From: Terribacillus sp. FSL K6-0262
Lineage (GTDB): Bacteria; Bacillota; Bacilli; Bacillales; Amphibacillaceae
DNA length: 64,000 nucleotides
NCBI RefSeq assembly: GCF_037977385.1
Contig: NZ_CP150277.1
Span: 496,001-560,000 of the forward strand
Direction: 5' to 3'
Position numbers and translations under genes: made by a program. Of the stretch, positions 16,406-23,781 are shown piece after piece; positions within the stretch are counted from its first letter, which is position 1; every line of letters begins with the position of its first letter. Under the pieces are notes generated by a model. That model saw nothing but the letters and a program-made list of their open reading frames with translations. It ran no database searches and had not been told where the DNA came from.

Positions 16406-17509
16406 ATGAATTGCTGTATCAATTGTATTAATAACAAACAGATTTCATATGAAATAATTAAATTAAATCTAATTGGAGATTGCTCTTTTTGTGAAGGTAA
16501 AGATTTAAATATATGTGATATAAAATCAAGTATTTTCGCTTATCCTAAACGTTTAATATTACGGTTAAATAAAAGTGATAGTGGATTTAGAATACAAAGG
16601 TTCCTAACAAAGCAAATTAACCTATTCAATCCAGAGTTACCTCAAGAAGTTATAGATAATTTAATCATACATATGACAGGTGGTTTAAGGAACCTTGAAG
16701 ACCTCCAAGGGAATTTTGCAGTTCCATACCATCTTTCATCCCTTGTTGGTGAATGGAAAAATTTCAAAGATGCCGTCAAATATTCCAATAGATTTGGTTT
16801 TGGTATTTCTGAGAGGCTATCGGAAGCTCTAAGATATATACTTATAGAAAATAAATATACACTAACTAAAAATGAGCACTATTTCAGAGCAAGATTGGGA
16901 TACGATAAAATAAAAGTAGAACAACGACACGGATACCCAGGTGAGCAAGTAGTAACAATAAAAGATATGGAGGTAGCCTTTTCAGGAGATAAAATTATGG
17001 CTCCTCCTTCACATCTTGTTAATGAGGGCAGACTTAATCCTCGGGGGATTTCATACTTGTATGTTGCAGAAAATGATATAACTGCTATTGCTGAAGTTCG
17101 TCCGCACAAACACAAAAAAGTATCAGTCGCAAATGTTAAAACTAATGATACTCTTGAAGTTTCTTGTTTCGACAATAGAACATTCTTTGAAAAACCTACT
17201 CTAAGTGAACAATTAGATTTTTATCTTCTCACCAATTTCCTAAATAGTGAATTTTCAAAGCCAATTGATGAAGACACAAGATATTTAGATTATCTTCCTA
17301 CTCAATATGTATCTGAACTGGCAAAGAATCTTAAAATAGAAGGTATAAGGTATAGCAGTTCATTAGAAGATGGTTTTAACATCTGTATTTTCAACACAGA
17401 AAAAGTGGAATTTGTAGAGTCCGATATAGCCAAGATTTCTTCTGTAAAGCTTGAAATAGAAAGATCGAACACTTATGAGTACAAAGTTATCAATGGTGGT
17501 CAACTTTAA
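16406..17509 (+). CDS. RES-domain protein with Cys-rich N-terminus
   Basis: The ATG at 16406 follows AGGGG at 16391-16395; the product is 367 residues. Residues 1-37 hold CxxC pairs (C4/C7 and C26/C29), which could bind zinc. A helical region follows to about 155. The RES core covers about 158-320: FRARLG (R161), NEGRLNPRGISYLYVAEND (203-221), ITAIAEVRP with Glu230, and a late IRYSSS segment. These are the Arg, Glu and Ser marks of the family. RES toxins studied elsewhere, such as MbcT and other Xre-RES pairs, destroy NAD+. No Xre antitoxin is present; the GHKL-peptidase gene sits in that place. The gene ends at a strong terminator before the att region. Confidence 0.8.
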   Translation: MNCCINCINNKQISYEIIKLNLIGDCSFCEGKDLNICDIKSSIFAYPKRLILRLNKSDSGFRIQRFLTKQINLFNPELPQEVIDNLIIHMTGGLRNLEDLQGNFAVPYHLSSLVGEWKNFKDAVKYSNRFGFGISERLSEALRYILIENKYTLTKNEHYFRARLGYDKIKVEQRHGYPGEQVVTIKDMEVAFSGDKIMAPPSHLVNEGRLNPRGISYLYVAENDITAIAEVRPHKHKKVSVANVKTNDTLEVSCFDNRTFFEKPTLSEQLDFYLLTNFLNSEFSKPIDEDTRYLDYLPTQYVSELAKNLKIEGIRYSSSLEDGFNICIFNTEKVEFVESDIAKISSVKLEIERSNTYEYKVINGGQL

Positions 17510-17526
17510 TTAAATACGTTCCTTTA

Positions 17527-17576
17527 TTATTAAGATGGAATTATTAAGATGGAATATCCGTTCCATCTTTTATTTT
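17527..17576 (+). terminator. Terminator of the RES gene with tandem 14-bp duplication
   Basis: TTATTAAGATGGAA is present twice in tandem (17527-17540 and 17541-17554). The second copy pairs with TTCCATCTT (17561-17569) and is followed by TTATTTT. The duplication makes two alternative left arms for the hairpin. Confidence 0.7.
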
Positions 17577-17638
17577 GCCCACAAGGACTTTCAAATTAAA
17601 CATCAAACAATAAATTCATACTCTCCTTTATCAGTGGA

Positions 17639-17675
17639 ATGTTAGCAAAATGTTAGCATTTGCCCCTCTAACACC
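17639..17675. other. Candidate integrase arm-type sites at the island end
   Basis: ATGTTAGCA occurs at 17639-17647 and again at 17650-17658, 11 bases apart (one helical turn). An inverted partial copy TCTAACA follows at 17667-17673. Such pairs commonly flank attP cores of tyrosine integrases, and these lie about 100 bases from the tRNA-Val 3' end. Confidence 0.45.
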
Positions 17676-17701
17676 TTTGTACTACTCTTTACCTAAAACG
17701 C

Positions 17702-17747
17702 AAAAAAGGCTGGAACCCTTGCCTACCAAGGGTTCCAGCCTTTTTTC
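17702..17747. terminator. Bidirectional terminator next to tRNA-Val
   Basis: AAAAAAGGCTGGAACCCTTG and its complement form a 20-base perfect stem with a five-base loop and T runs on both strands. It lies directly downstream of the tRNA-Val gene on the minus strand. Confidence 0.85.
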
Positions 17748-17753
17748 AATTAG

Positions 17754-17826
17754 TGATTCCGACTGGACTTGAACCAGCGACCCCTACCCTGTCAAGGTAG
17801 TGCTCTCCCAGCTGAGCTACGGAATC
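17754..17826 (-). tRNA. tRNA-Val (GAC)
   Basis: The minus strand reads a 73-base cloverleaf: acceptor GATTCCG pairing with CGGAATC, D arm TAGCTCAGCTGGGA, anticodon stem CTACC/GGTAG around the loop TTGACAG (anticodon GAC), and T arm GGTTCAAGTCC. CCA is not encoded. Its 3' end faces the island, as expected for a tyrosine integrase target. Confidence 0.93.
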
Positions 17827-17923
17827 GATATGTAATGTAACGTCTTGTATTATTCTATTAGATATATACAAGATTGTCAACACTATTAGGAAAAGTTATT
17901 TCGGGTAACATAAAACAACTGTG

Positions 17924-17973
17924 TTGACTTTCCGTTTTAAGGGGCGTATAGTAGCAAAAGTAACCAACCGGTT
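17924..17973 (+). promoter_or_regulatory. Promoter and putative TetR operator
   Basis: TTGACT (17924-17929), 17 bases and TATAGT (17947-17952) form a good SigA promoter. AACCGGTT at 17966-17973 is the centre of a palindrome just past the expected start site, a typical autorepressor site for the TetR-type gene that follows. Confidence 0.5.
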
Positions 17974-18009
17974 TTTATAAAACTTATGGGTTTTGAGTGA
18001 GGGAATGTA

Positions 18010-18864
18010 ATGGATAAAAAAACGGAGATTTTAATGGCCGCGAAGCGGAAGTTTGCGGAGTTTGGGTTCCAGCAGGTGTCGATGCAGTCGATAGCGGAGG
18101 CTTGTAAGATATCGAAGGCCTCCATTTACAAACTGTTCGGTTCCAAGGAGGAACTGCTGAATGAGCTGATTGAAAACAATCATGCGCAGCTGCGGAATAA
18201 GGCTGCTTTGATCGAGGCAGATAAGAGCTTGACGCCGGATATTCGTTTTGAGCGGAAGATTGTGATGGAGATCGAGTCTTTCAAGGAGAACAAGCATTTG
18301 ATCCAAATGCTGATGTTCTCTCCCCCTTTCAAGGAATCATCAGATCTTCAGCAGCATATGAACAATGTCCGGGGCATTCTTATCAAATGGCATCAGGACA
18401 TGCTGTTGAATCTTTATGGAAACAAGATAGAACCGTACAAATGGGATATGACACTCAATCTGCTTGGACTGCTGAATCCTTATTTAAGAATGATGGCGGA
18501 TGGCGCAATCCTGAAAAAGCCGGCGGAGGTTGCGCATGAAATCAAGCTGGTGATGGACGCTATTATTGCTGATAAACTGAGCCGCGCTCCCCTATTGAAT
18601 GAGCGGCATATCCAGCTTCATTTTCATGCGGATTTGCCCGAGGCTCCTGGAAAAGAGGAACTGCTGCACACATTCTTGCAGCAAATACATGAGCTTACAG
18701 TAAACGATCTGAAAGATGGTTCGCTGACAGAGGCTGTGGTTCATCTGAAGCAGGAATTGGCTAAGGAGGAGCCTGCTCCCTATTTGATTGATGCACTGCT
18801 GACTTACTTAGATCAACATAGCAGATTAAAAGAAAGTATCCGAGCCATTCGGTTACTGCTGTAA
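18010..18864 (+). CDS. TetR/AcrR-family transcriptional regulator
   Basis: The 284-residue protein has the TetR helix-turn-helix in its first 50 residues (KFAEFGFQQVSMQSIAEACKISKASIYKLFGSK region) and a long ligand-binding domain with about 90 more residues than a minimal TetR. A GAGGGAA site precedes the ATG. It lies 12 bases upstream of a drug-exporter gene in the same operon, and its promoter contains AACCGGTT, so it most likely represses both genes until a toxic ligand binds. GC content rises clearly here relative to the island. Confidence 0.9.
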   Translation: MDKKTEILMAAKRKFAEFGFQQVSMQSIAEACKISKASIYKLFGSKEELLNELIENNHAQLRNKAALIEADKSLTPDIRFERKIVMEIESFKENKHLIQMLMFSPPFKESSDLQQHMNNVRGILIKWHQDMLLNLYGNKIEPYKWDMTLNLLGLLNPYLRMMADGAILKKPAEVAHEIKLVMDAIIADKLSRAPLLNERHIQLHFHADLPEAPGKEELLHTFLQQIHELTVNDLKDGSLTEAVVHLKQELAKEEPAPYLIDALLTYLDQHSRLKESIRAIRLLL

Positions 18865-18876
18865 GGAGGAATATAA

Positions 18877-20310
18877 ATGGCTGAACAGACTGCTCAGGTC
18901 AACCGGATGGCGACGGTGACGATTTTCATCATCGGTGCTTTCGTGACGATTTTGAACCAGACATTGTTGGTTACGGCTTTGCCCCATATTATGAGTGACT
19001 TTGATATTACAGCAGATCAGGGACAATGGCTGACAACTGCATTCATGCTGACAAACGGGATCCTGATTCCGATTACAGCATTCTTGATTGAGAAATATTC
19101 GACGCGGAAATTGTTCTTGTTTGCGATGACCACCTTCAGCATCGGAACGCTGGTTGCAGCAGTGGCACCAGCGTTCAGTCTTTTGCTGGTGGCTCGAATC
19201 ATCCAGGCAATCGGAGCCGGTATCATGATGCCGCTCATGCAGACTGTCTTCCTGACGATCTTCCCGCCGGAAAAGCGCGGGACGGCAATGGGGATGTTCG
19301 GGCTCGTCATCGCATTTGCTCCGGCAATCGGTCCTACGCTCAGCGGCTGGATCGTCGATAGCTTCTCTTGGCATTACCTGTTCTATATCGTCCTGCCAAT
19401 TGCTGTCATCGATTTGGTTTTGGCCATTTTCGTATTGAAAAATGTAACGACATTGAAGGAATCCAAGATCGATGTGCTCTCTGTCGTATACTCATCCATC
19501 GGGTTCGGCGGTATTCTGTATGGATTCAGCTCCGCTGGTACGAGCGGCTGGGTCAATTGGGAGGTCATGGGCACACTCGGCATAGGGGCGCTGTCCTTGA
19601 TCCTGTTCATCATCAGACAGCTGCAGATGGAAAAACCATTGCTGGAGTTCCGCGTGTTCAAGAACTTCACCTTCACGATTACGACGATCATGGGTATGCT
19701 CGTATTCGGGCTGATGATCGGGACAGAAACGATCCTGCCGTTATATACGCAAAACCTGCGTGATGTCAGTGCATTCCATTCCGGATTGATGCTGCTTCCA
19801 GGGGCGATCATGATGGGTATCCTCTCTCCGTTCGTGGGGGCGATCTTTGATAAGATCGGCGCGAAGCTGCTGGCAATTATCGGTTTCTTCCTGATGACAG
19901 TGACGACTATTCCATTTGCTTTCCTCGAACTGGATACGTCGCTTTCCTTCATCGTGATCATCTATACGCTTCGCATGGCTGGTACAGCGCTTGTCATGAT
20001 GCCGCTCACGACAGCCGGGATCAATGCTTTGCCAAACCATTTGATTCCGCATGCGACGGCGATGAACAATACATTCCGACAGGTTGGCGGCTCGATCGGT
20101 ACGGCTATTCTGATCACCATCATGACGAATACGATAAAATACGGCGACTTCACAAATCCTGCCGATGCCCAAATTACTGGCATGGATGCTGCCTTCCTTG
20201 CAGCAGTCCTTCTGTCGGCAATTGGTTTGATCATGGCGTTTTTCTTAAGAAGGAAAAATGATGACGGCAGCAATAGGGTCACAGCCAATAAGCCGGGTAT
20301 GGAAAACTAA
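18877..20310 (+). CDS. MFS multidrug exporter of the DHA2 (EmrB/QacA) family
   Basis: The 477-residue membrane protein is consistent with 14 helices. Family marks are the motif D1 region LVTALPHIMSDFDITADQGQ (residues 30-49), motif A around YSTRKLFLFA, and motif C GMFGLVIAFAPAIGPTLSGW (about 139-158). It should export hydrophobic drugs or dyes using the proton gradient. It follows the TetR gene with an AAGGAGG site 7 bases before the ATG, and the operon ends at the hairpin at 20331-20363. Confidence 0.9.
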   Translation: MAEQTAQVNRMATVTIFIIGAFVTILNQTLLVTALPHIMSDFDITADQGQWLTTAFMLTNGILIPITAFLIEKYSTRKLFLFAMTTFSIGTLVAAVAPAFSLLLVARIIQAIGAGIMMPLMQTVFLTIFPPEKRGTAMGMFGLVIAFAPAIGPTLSGWIVDSFSWHYLFYIVLPIAVIDLVLAIFVLKNVTTLKESKIDVLSVVYSSIGFGGILYGFSSAGTSGWVNWEVMGTLGIGALSLILFIIRQLQMEKPLLEFRVFKNFTFTITTIMGMLVFGLMIGTETILPLYTQNLRDVSAFHSGLMLLPGAIMMGILSPFVGAIFDKIGAKLLAIIGFFLMTVTTIPFAFLELDTSLSFIVIIYTLRMAGTALVMMPLTTAGINALPNHLIPHATAMNNTFRQVGGSIGTAILITIMTNTIKYGDFTNPADAQITGMDAAFLAAVLLSAIGLIMAFFLRRKNDDGSNRVTANKPGMEN

Positions 20311-20330
20311 AAAATAGTATAGGTTCATGG

Positions 20331-20363
20331 ACAGAGCATGCTATCCGCGTGTTCTGTTTTTTT
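20331..20363 (+). terminator. Terminator of the tetR-exporter operon
   Basis: ACAGAGCATGC and GCGTGTTCTGT form a stem with two G-U pairs, followed by TTTTTTT. Confidence 0.65.
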
Positions 20364-20422
20364 GCCAATCAAACCAGATGTTTTTTGTCATAATAGTAAT
20401 ATCCTGTAAAAAAGGGAGGTCG

Positions 20423-20851
20423 ATGCCCATCATCAAGAAAAGGAAATCAATCATTATTCTCGGGATGATGATTGTCTTTGCAGGGATGGTTTATGTCGCC
20501 CTGCCTTACTTCCATGTCAAGCATGATAGGACTTTGGAAGTCAGCTTGAATGAAAAAGTGAAGGACGAACACACAAATACCGTATTTTTAGGAGATCTTA
20601 TTACATATGACTGGAAAAGAGCTCATCTCTTCCATCCTTACACGGAGGAAGCAGATATGAAGTAAACATTGGGCAAAAAGTTTCACGACCCAGTGGGGAT
20701 ATCGCTGCGGGATGATATGGAGCTCTTAGTAATTGTAAAAGAAGACAATTCGTTTGAATATGCCGGAATTCAACTCGGTCACGGTATGATTCGACCTACT
20801 GAAACCTGCTTAACTCCTGAAAAGGATGAAATGGAGATCATCCATCCTTGA
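20423..20851 (+). pseudogene. Membrane-anchored protein interrupted by an in-frame stop
   Basis: A good GGGAGG site and ATG at 20423 open a frame for 80 residues (one N-terminal membrane helix, then TLEVSLNEKVKDEHTNTVFL). It stops at TAA 20663-20665, just after EEADMK. The same frame continues without further stops to 20851 with TLGKKFHDPVGISLRDDM and ELLVIVKEDNSFEYAGIQLG. The two halves read as one continuous small extracytoplasmic domain of the kind common in Bacillus hypothetical proteins. A single base change explains the stop. The second half alone has only a TTG without a ribosome binding site. Function is unknown. Confidence 0.7.
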
Positions 20852-20862
20852 TATTCTCCGAG

Positions 20863-20893
20863 ATCGACCGGCAGCTGCCGGTCGATTTGTTTT
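20863..20893. terminator. Bidirectional terminator between two decayed genes
   Basis: ATCGACCGGCAG and CTGCCGGTCGAT form a perfect 12-base stem without loop bases, followed by TTGTTTT. It serves the gene ending at 20851 and the convergent FosX-like pseudogene. Confidence 0.7.
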
Positions 20894-20901
20894 GGATTGC
20901 A

Positions 20902-21283
20902 TTAGCTTTCCCCTTTGTTATACGATTCCAATCGTTCTTGCCGTGTCCCGGTATGCAGTTCGAAAAGGTTGTGTAAAAGTAGATGGACTTCCCCTTCCCT
21001 TCAAAAGCCCGAGTCCGTGTCGGTCTTATTTCCAGACCCGCCTTTCCCATTCTATCTGCATCTACTTTAATGCAGCATGATGATATGTCCGATTGACAAT
21101 TCCCCTTGGCTGCATAACAGCAATCCATTGTCCGCCTTCCCGGAATAATTTCCCAGTATATAGGGGGTGGCTTTTGATACCGCTGCCGTAAACTTCTTCT
21201 GCATCCAAAACCTTTTGGAAAAGGTCTGCAGTCCGATTGAGATCCCTGACAATGAAAGTAATGTAGCTTATGCCCTTGATCAC
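20902..21283 (-). pseudogene. FosX-like fosfomycin-resistance VOC protein, frameshifted
   Basis: A GTG start at 21281-21283 opens MIKGISYITFIVRDLNRTAD and a first frame ending at HHAALK. The neighbouring frame then continues with VDADRMGKAGLEIRPTRTRA and GKGKSIYFY, and a third frame with NLFELHTGTRQERLESYN, ending at TAA 20902-20904. Joined, these match the beta-alpha-beta layout of FosX (a Mn-dependent fosfomycin epoxide hydrolase), including the metal ligand His of the YHHAA segment and the Glu in LFELHTGT. Small deletions near 21065 and near 20973 break the frame. The gene follows the HD-domain gene by four bases. It should be inactive unless the sequence contains errors. Confidence 0.7.
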
Positions 21284-21287
21284 GTTG

Positions 21288-21893
21288 TTACCCTGCAGTT
21301 TCAGGAGTCTCCCTTAGCTTATCTTCTGCCTCTGCCACGATCACTTGCCGCAGTTCCTCCAGCACCGGATGAAAATCGGTATGCGATTTTAACAAATAAA
21401 TCATCTCCTTCTCTATATCGAGCCATGTTTCCAGCGATGCTTCATTATGCTGCAGCTGAGCCTCCAGCTTATCCAGGGCATTGGCCACTTTGGCTTCGAA
21501 TGTTCCTTTCGCTTCGAATTCCTGCCAAAGCAGCTGCAGCTCCTTCCCCGGTTCTTCTGCAAGCATCGCCCTGATATCATCCATTGCCTTTTCCTCCGCC
21601 AAACGCTTCTGTTCTTTCCTTTTTGCATCATAAAGCGTATCAAAAGCGGGTATGTCCTTTGCTTCTGCTTCCACAAGGTCATGAATCATGATCATCTTCA
21701 GTAATTTTGCCATGTCTAACTTTTCTTCTATGTAAGGTTCCAACAGTACAGCCATCAAGCCGACGCGCCACGTATGTTCCGCGACACTCTCCTGCCTGCC
21801 GTTTGAAAGCCAGCTATGCCTCATTTCAAATTTAAGCTTCTCGGCAAGCTTCAATACTTGCATGATTCCTTTTATCTGTTCCACTGGCATCAT
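21288..21893 (-). CDS. HD-domain phosphohydrolase, YfbR/5'-deoxynucleotidase type
   Basis: The 201-residue protein has the HD-superfamily metal ligands in order: His in MRHSWLSNGRQESVAEHTWRV (H26 and H41), the HD pair in MIMIHDLVEAEAKDIP, and a later Asp near residue 140 (NALDKLEAQL). This is the pattern of small HD proteins such as YfbR, which remove phosphate from deoxynucleoside monophosphates. An AAAGGGG site lies before the ATG pair at the start. It is the first gene of a unit with the FosX-like remnant. The substrate is not proven. Confidence 0.8.
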   Translation of the reverse strand: MMPVEQIKGIMQVLKLAEKLKFEMRHSWLSNGRQESVAEHTWRVGLMAVLLEPYIEEKLDMAKLLKMIMIHDLVEAEAKDIPAFDTLYDAKRKEQKRLAEEKAMDDIRAMLAEEPGKELQLLWQEFEAKGTFEAKVANALDKLEAQLQHNEASLETWLDIEKEMIYLLKSHTDFHPVLEELRQVIVAEAEDKLRETPETAG

Positions 21894-21940
21894 CCCCTTT
21901 CCATCATCTTACCATAATTCCCATGTGAAATAAGTCGTAT

Positions 21941-22036
21941 TTTGCCTTAAGTAAACTTATTTTCTGTCATGATTATTTTTTTCTTTCATGCACTTGACTT
22001 TCCCATTTGCATACTTTAATTTTGCCTTAAGGAAAA
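21941..22036 (+). promoter_or_regulatory. mnt promoter region with two MntR boxes
   Basis: TTTGCCTTAAGTAAAC at 21941-21956 and TTTGCCTTAAGGAAAA at 22021-22036 match the palindromic MntR operator. A TTGACT at 21994-21999 with TAATTT at 22017-22022 (17-base spacer) places the second box across the -10 element. The arrangement predicts repression by Mn-loaded MntR. Confidence 0.7.
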
Positions 22037-22083
22037 ACACATGCATGTGGCTAATAATCCAATTCGTCAAAGGAGTGTCTTAT

Positions 22084-23019
22084 GTGAAAAAGCTATTCTC
22101 TTTCGTACCTTTGTTACTGGCTGTCTTTTTACTTGCTGGCTGTGGTGCTTCCGATTCTGCTTCTGGTTCCGGTCCTGAGAAAGGGAAATTACACGTGACC
22201 ACGACTATCGCTCAAATCGCTGATGCTGCCGAACAAATCGGCGGCGAGCATGTGGAAGTCGTTAGTCTGATGGGGCCGGGAATCGATCCCCATTTATACA
22301 AAGCGACACAGAGCGATATCCAAAAACTCCAGGACGCCGATGTGATCCTTTACAATGGCCTGCACCTGGAAGGGCAAATGCTCGAGGTATTCGAATATAT
22401 GCCAAAAGAGATACCTGCAATAGCAATCGGGGAAGCTGTTGATGACGCAACGCTATTATCGGATGCCGAGGATGCCAGCCTTCCAGATCCGCATATTTGG
22501 TTCGATATCGATATCTGGAAAACTGCCATCAGTAATATCACGGATATATTCATAAAAGAAGATCCGGATAACAGGGAGGATTACCAGGCGAATGAAGCTG
22601 CCTATTTCGACAAGCTGGATGAGCTGAAAAGCTATGCTGAAGCAAAAATGGCATCCATTCCAGCGGAGCGGCGGGTGCTCGTCACAGCTCATGACGCCTT
22701 TCATTATTTCGGCGAGGCTTATGATATGGAAGTGATGGGGCTACAAGGATTATCCACCGACTCCGAATTCGGTTTAGCTGATATCCAACAATTGATCGAT
22801 ACACTGACAGAGCGAAAAATCGGGGCAGTATTCGTGGAGTCGAGTGTGTCCGAGAAATCGATCAACGCCGTGATCGATGGGACCAAAGAAGCTGGTCATG
22901 ACGTAAAAATCGGCGGCGAACTCTATTCTGATGCCATGGGTGAAAAAGGGACAGAGGAAGGCACCTACATCGGCATGTACCGCCATAATGTCGACACCAT
23001 TGCAGAAGCTTTGAGATAG
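22084..23019 (+). CDS. mntA: Manganese ABC transporter substrate-binding lipoprotein
   Basis: The start is a GTG at 22084, ten bases after AAAGGAG; the product is 312 residues. MKKLFSFVPLLLAVFLLAGC is a lipoprotein signal with cleavage before the Cys. The mature protein is a cluster A-I (ZnuA/PsaA/MntA) binding protein, with metal ligands visible as His in GPGIDPHLYKAT, His in DPHIWFD, and His in AHDAFHYFGEAY. The short His-poor loop and the MntR boxes upstream favour manganese over zinc. It is the first gene of a four-gene operon with ATPase and two permeases, the same order as B. subtilis mntABCD. Confidence 0.88.
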   Translation: MKKLFSFVPLLLAVFLLAGCGASDSASGSGPEKGKLHVTTTIAQIADAAEQIGGEHVEVVSLMGPGIDPHLYKATQSDIQKLQDADVILYNGLHLEGQMLEVFEYMPKEIPAIAIGEAVDDATLLSDAEDASLPDPHIWFDIDIWKTAISNITDIFIKEDPDNREDYQANEAAYFDKLDELKSYAEAKMASIPAERRVLVTAHDAFHYFGEAYDMEVMGLQGLSTDSEFGLADIQQLIDTLTERKIGAVFVESSVSEKSINAVIDGTKEAGHDVKIGGELYSDAMGEKGTEEGTYIGMYRHNVDTIAEALR

Positions 23020-23030
23020 GAGGAGGACAG

Positions 23031-23777
23031 ATGGAAGCTTTGAAAATAAAGGATTTAAACGTTGCTTATGACCGAAAGACTGTTTTGGAACAAGTCGGCA
23101 TGTCCATCCCCAAGGAAACCCTGACGGCCATTGTCGGTCCGAATGGTGCTGGTAAATCGACTTTGATCAAAGCTGTCCTCGGGATGATCAAGCGGTCTTC
23201 AGGGGAGATTTCGATACTAGGAAAGCCTTACCATCCAAAAAATCGCAATGTAGGCTATGTACCGCAGCGAGGATCGGTGGACTGGGACTTCCCCACGAAT
23301 GCCCTGGATGTCACCTTGATGGGCCGTTACGGTCATATCGGCTGGTTCAAGCGGCCTTCCAAACATGATATCGGTCTGGCAAGGGAAGCGCTGCAAAAAC
23401 TAGGAATGGAGGAATATGCCGATAGACAGATCCGGCAGCTTTCCGGCGGGCAGCAGCAGCGTGTATTCCTGGCTCGGGCACTTGTTCAGGATGCCGATGT
23501 TTACTTCATGGATGAACCATTCGTCGGAGTGGACGCCAAGACTGAAAAAGCGATAATCGGTTTGCTGCAGGAATTGAAGCAAAAAGGTAAGACTGTCATT
23601 GTCGTCCATCATGATCTTCAAACCGTTCCTGAATACTTCGATCACACACTTCTGTTAAATAGGACCGTAATCGCGGATGGCCCGACCGAAGAAGTATTCA
23701 CCAAAGAGTTGCTGCAAAAAACATATGGCGGCGCACTGGCATTCTTCCCTGCGCCGGACGAACGGATCGGAGGGTGA
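23031..23777 (+). CDS. mntB: Manganese ABC transporter ATP-binding protein
   Basis: The 248-residue ATPase has Walker A GPNGAGKST (about residues 37-45), a Q loop at PQRGSVDWDFP, the signature LSGGQQQR (about 138-145), Walker B DVYFMDEPF and the switch His in VVHHDLQT. An AGGAGG site lies before the ATG, 11 bases downstream of mntA. It powers the MntCD permease. The tight spacing with the neighbours marks one transcript. Confidence 0.92.
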   Translation: MEALKIKDLNVAYDRKTVLEQVGMSIPKETLTAIVGPNGAGKSTLIKAVLGMIKRSSGEISILGKPYHPKNRNVGYVPQRGSVDWDFPTNALDVTLMGRYGHIGWFKRPSKHDIGLAREALQKLGMEEYADRQIRQLSGGQQQRVFLARALVQDADVYFMDEPFVGVDAKTEKAIIGLLQELKQKGKTVIVVHHDLQTVPEYFDHTLLLNRTVIADGPTEEVFTKELLQKTYGGALAFFPAPDERIGG

Positions 23778-23781
23778 TCAC

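Noticed and set aside
22262..22450. Many overlapping open frames inside mnt, opp, pepF and other genes
   Set aside because: They are shadows of well-supported genes on other frames and lack ribosome binding sites.
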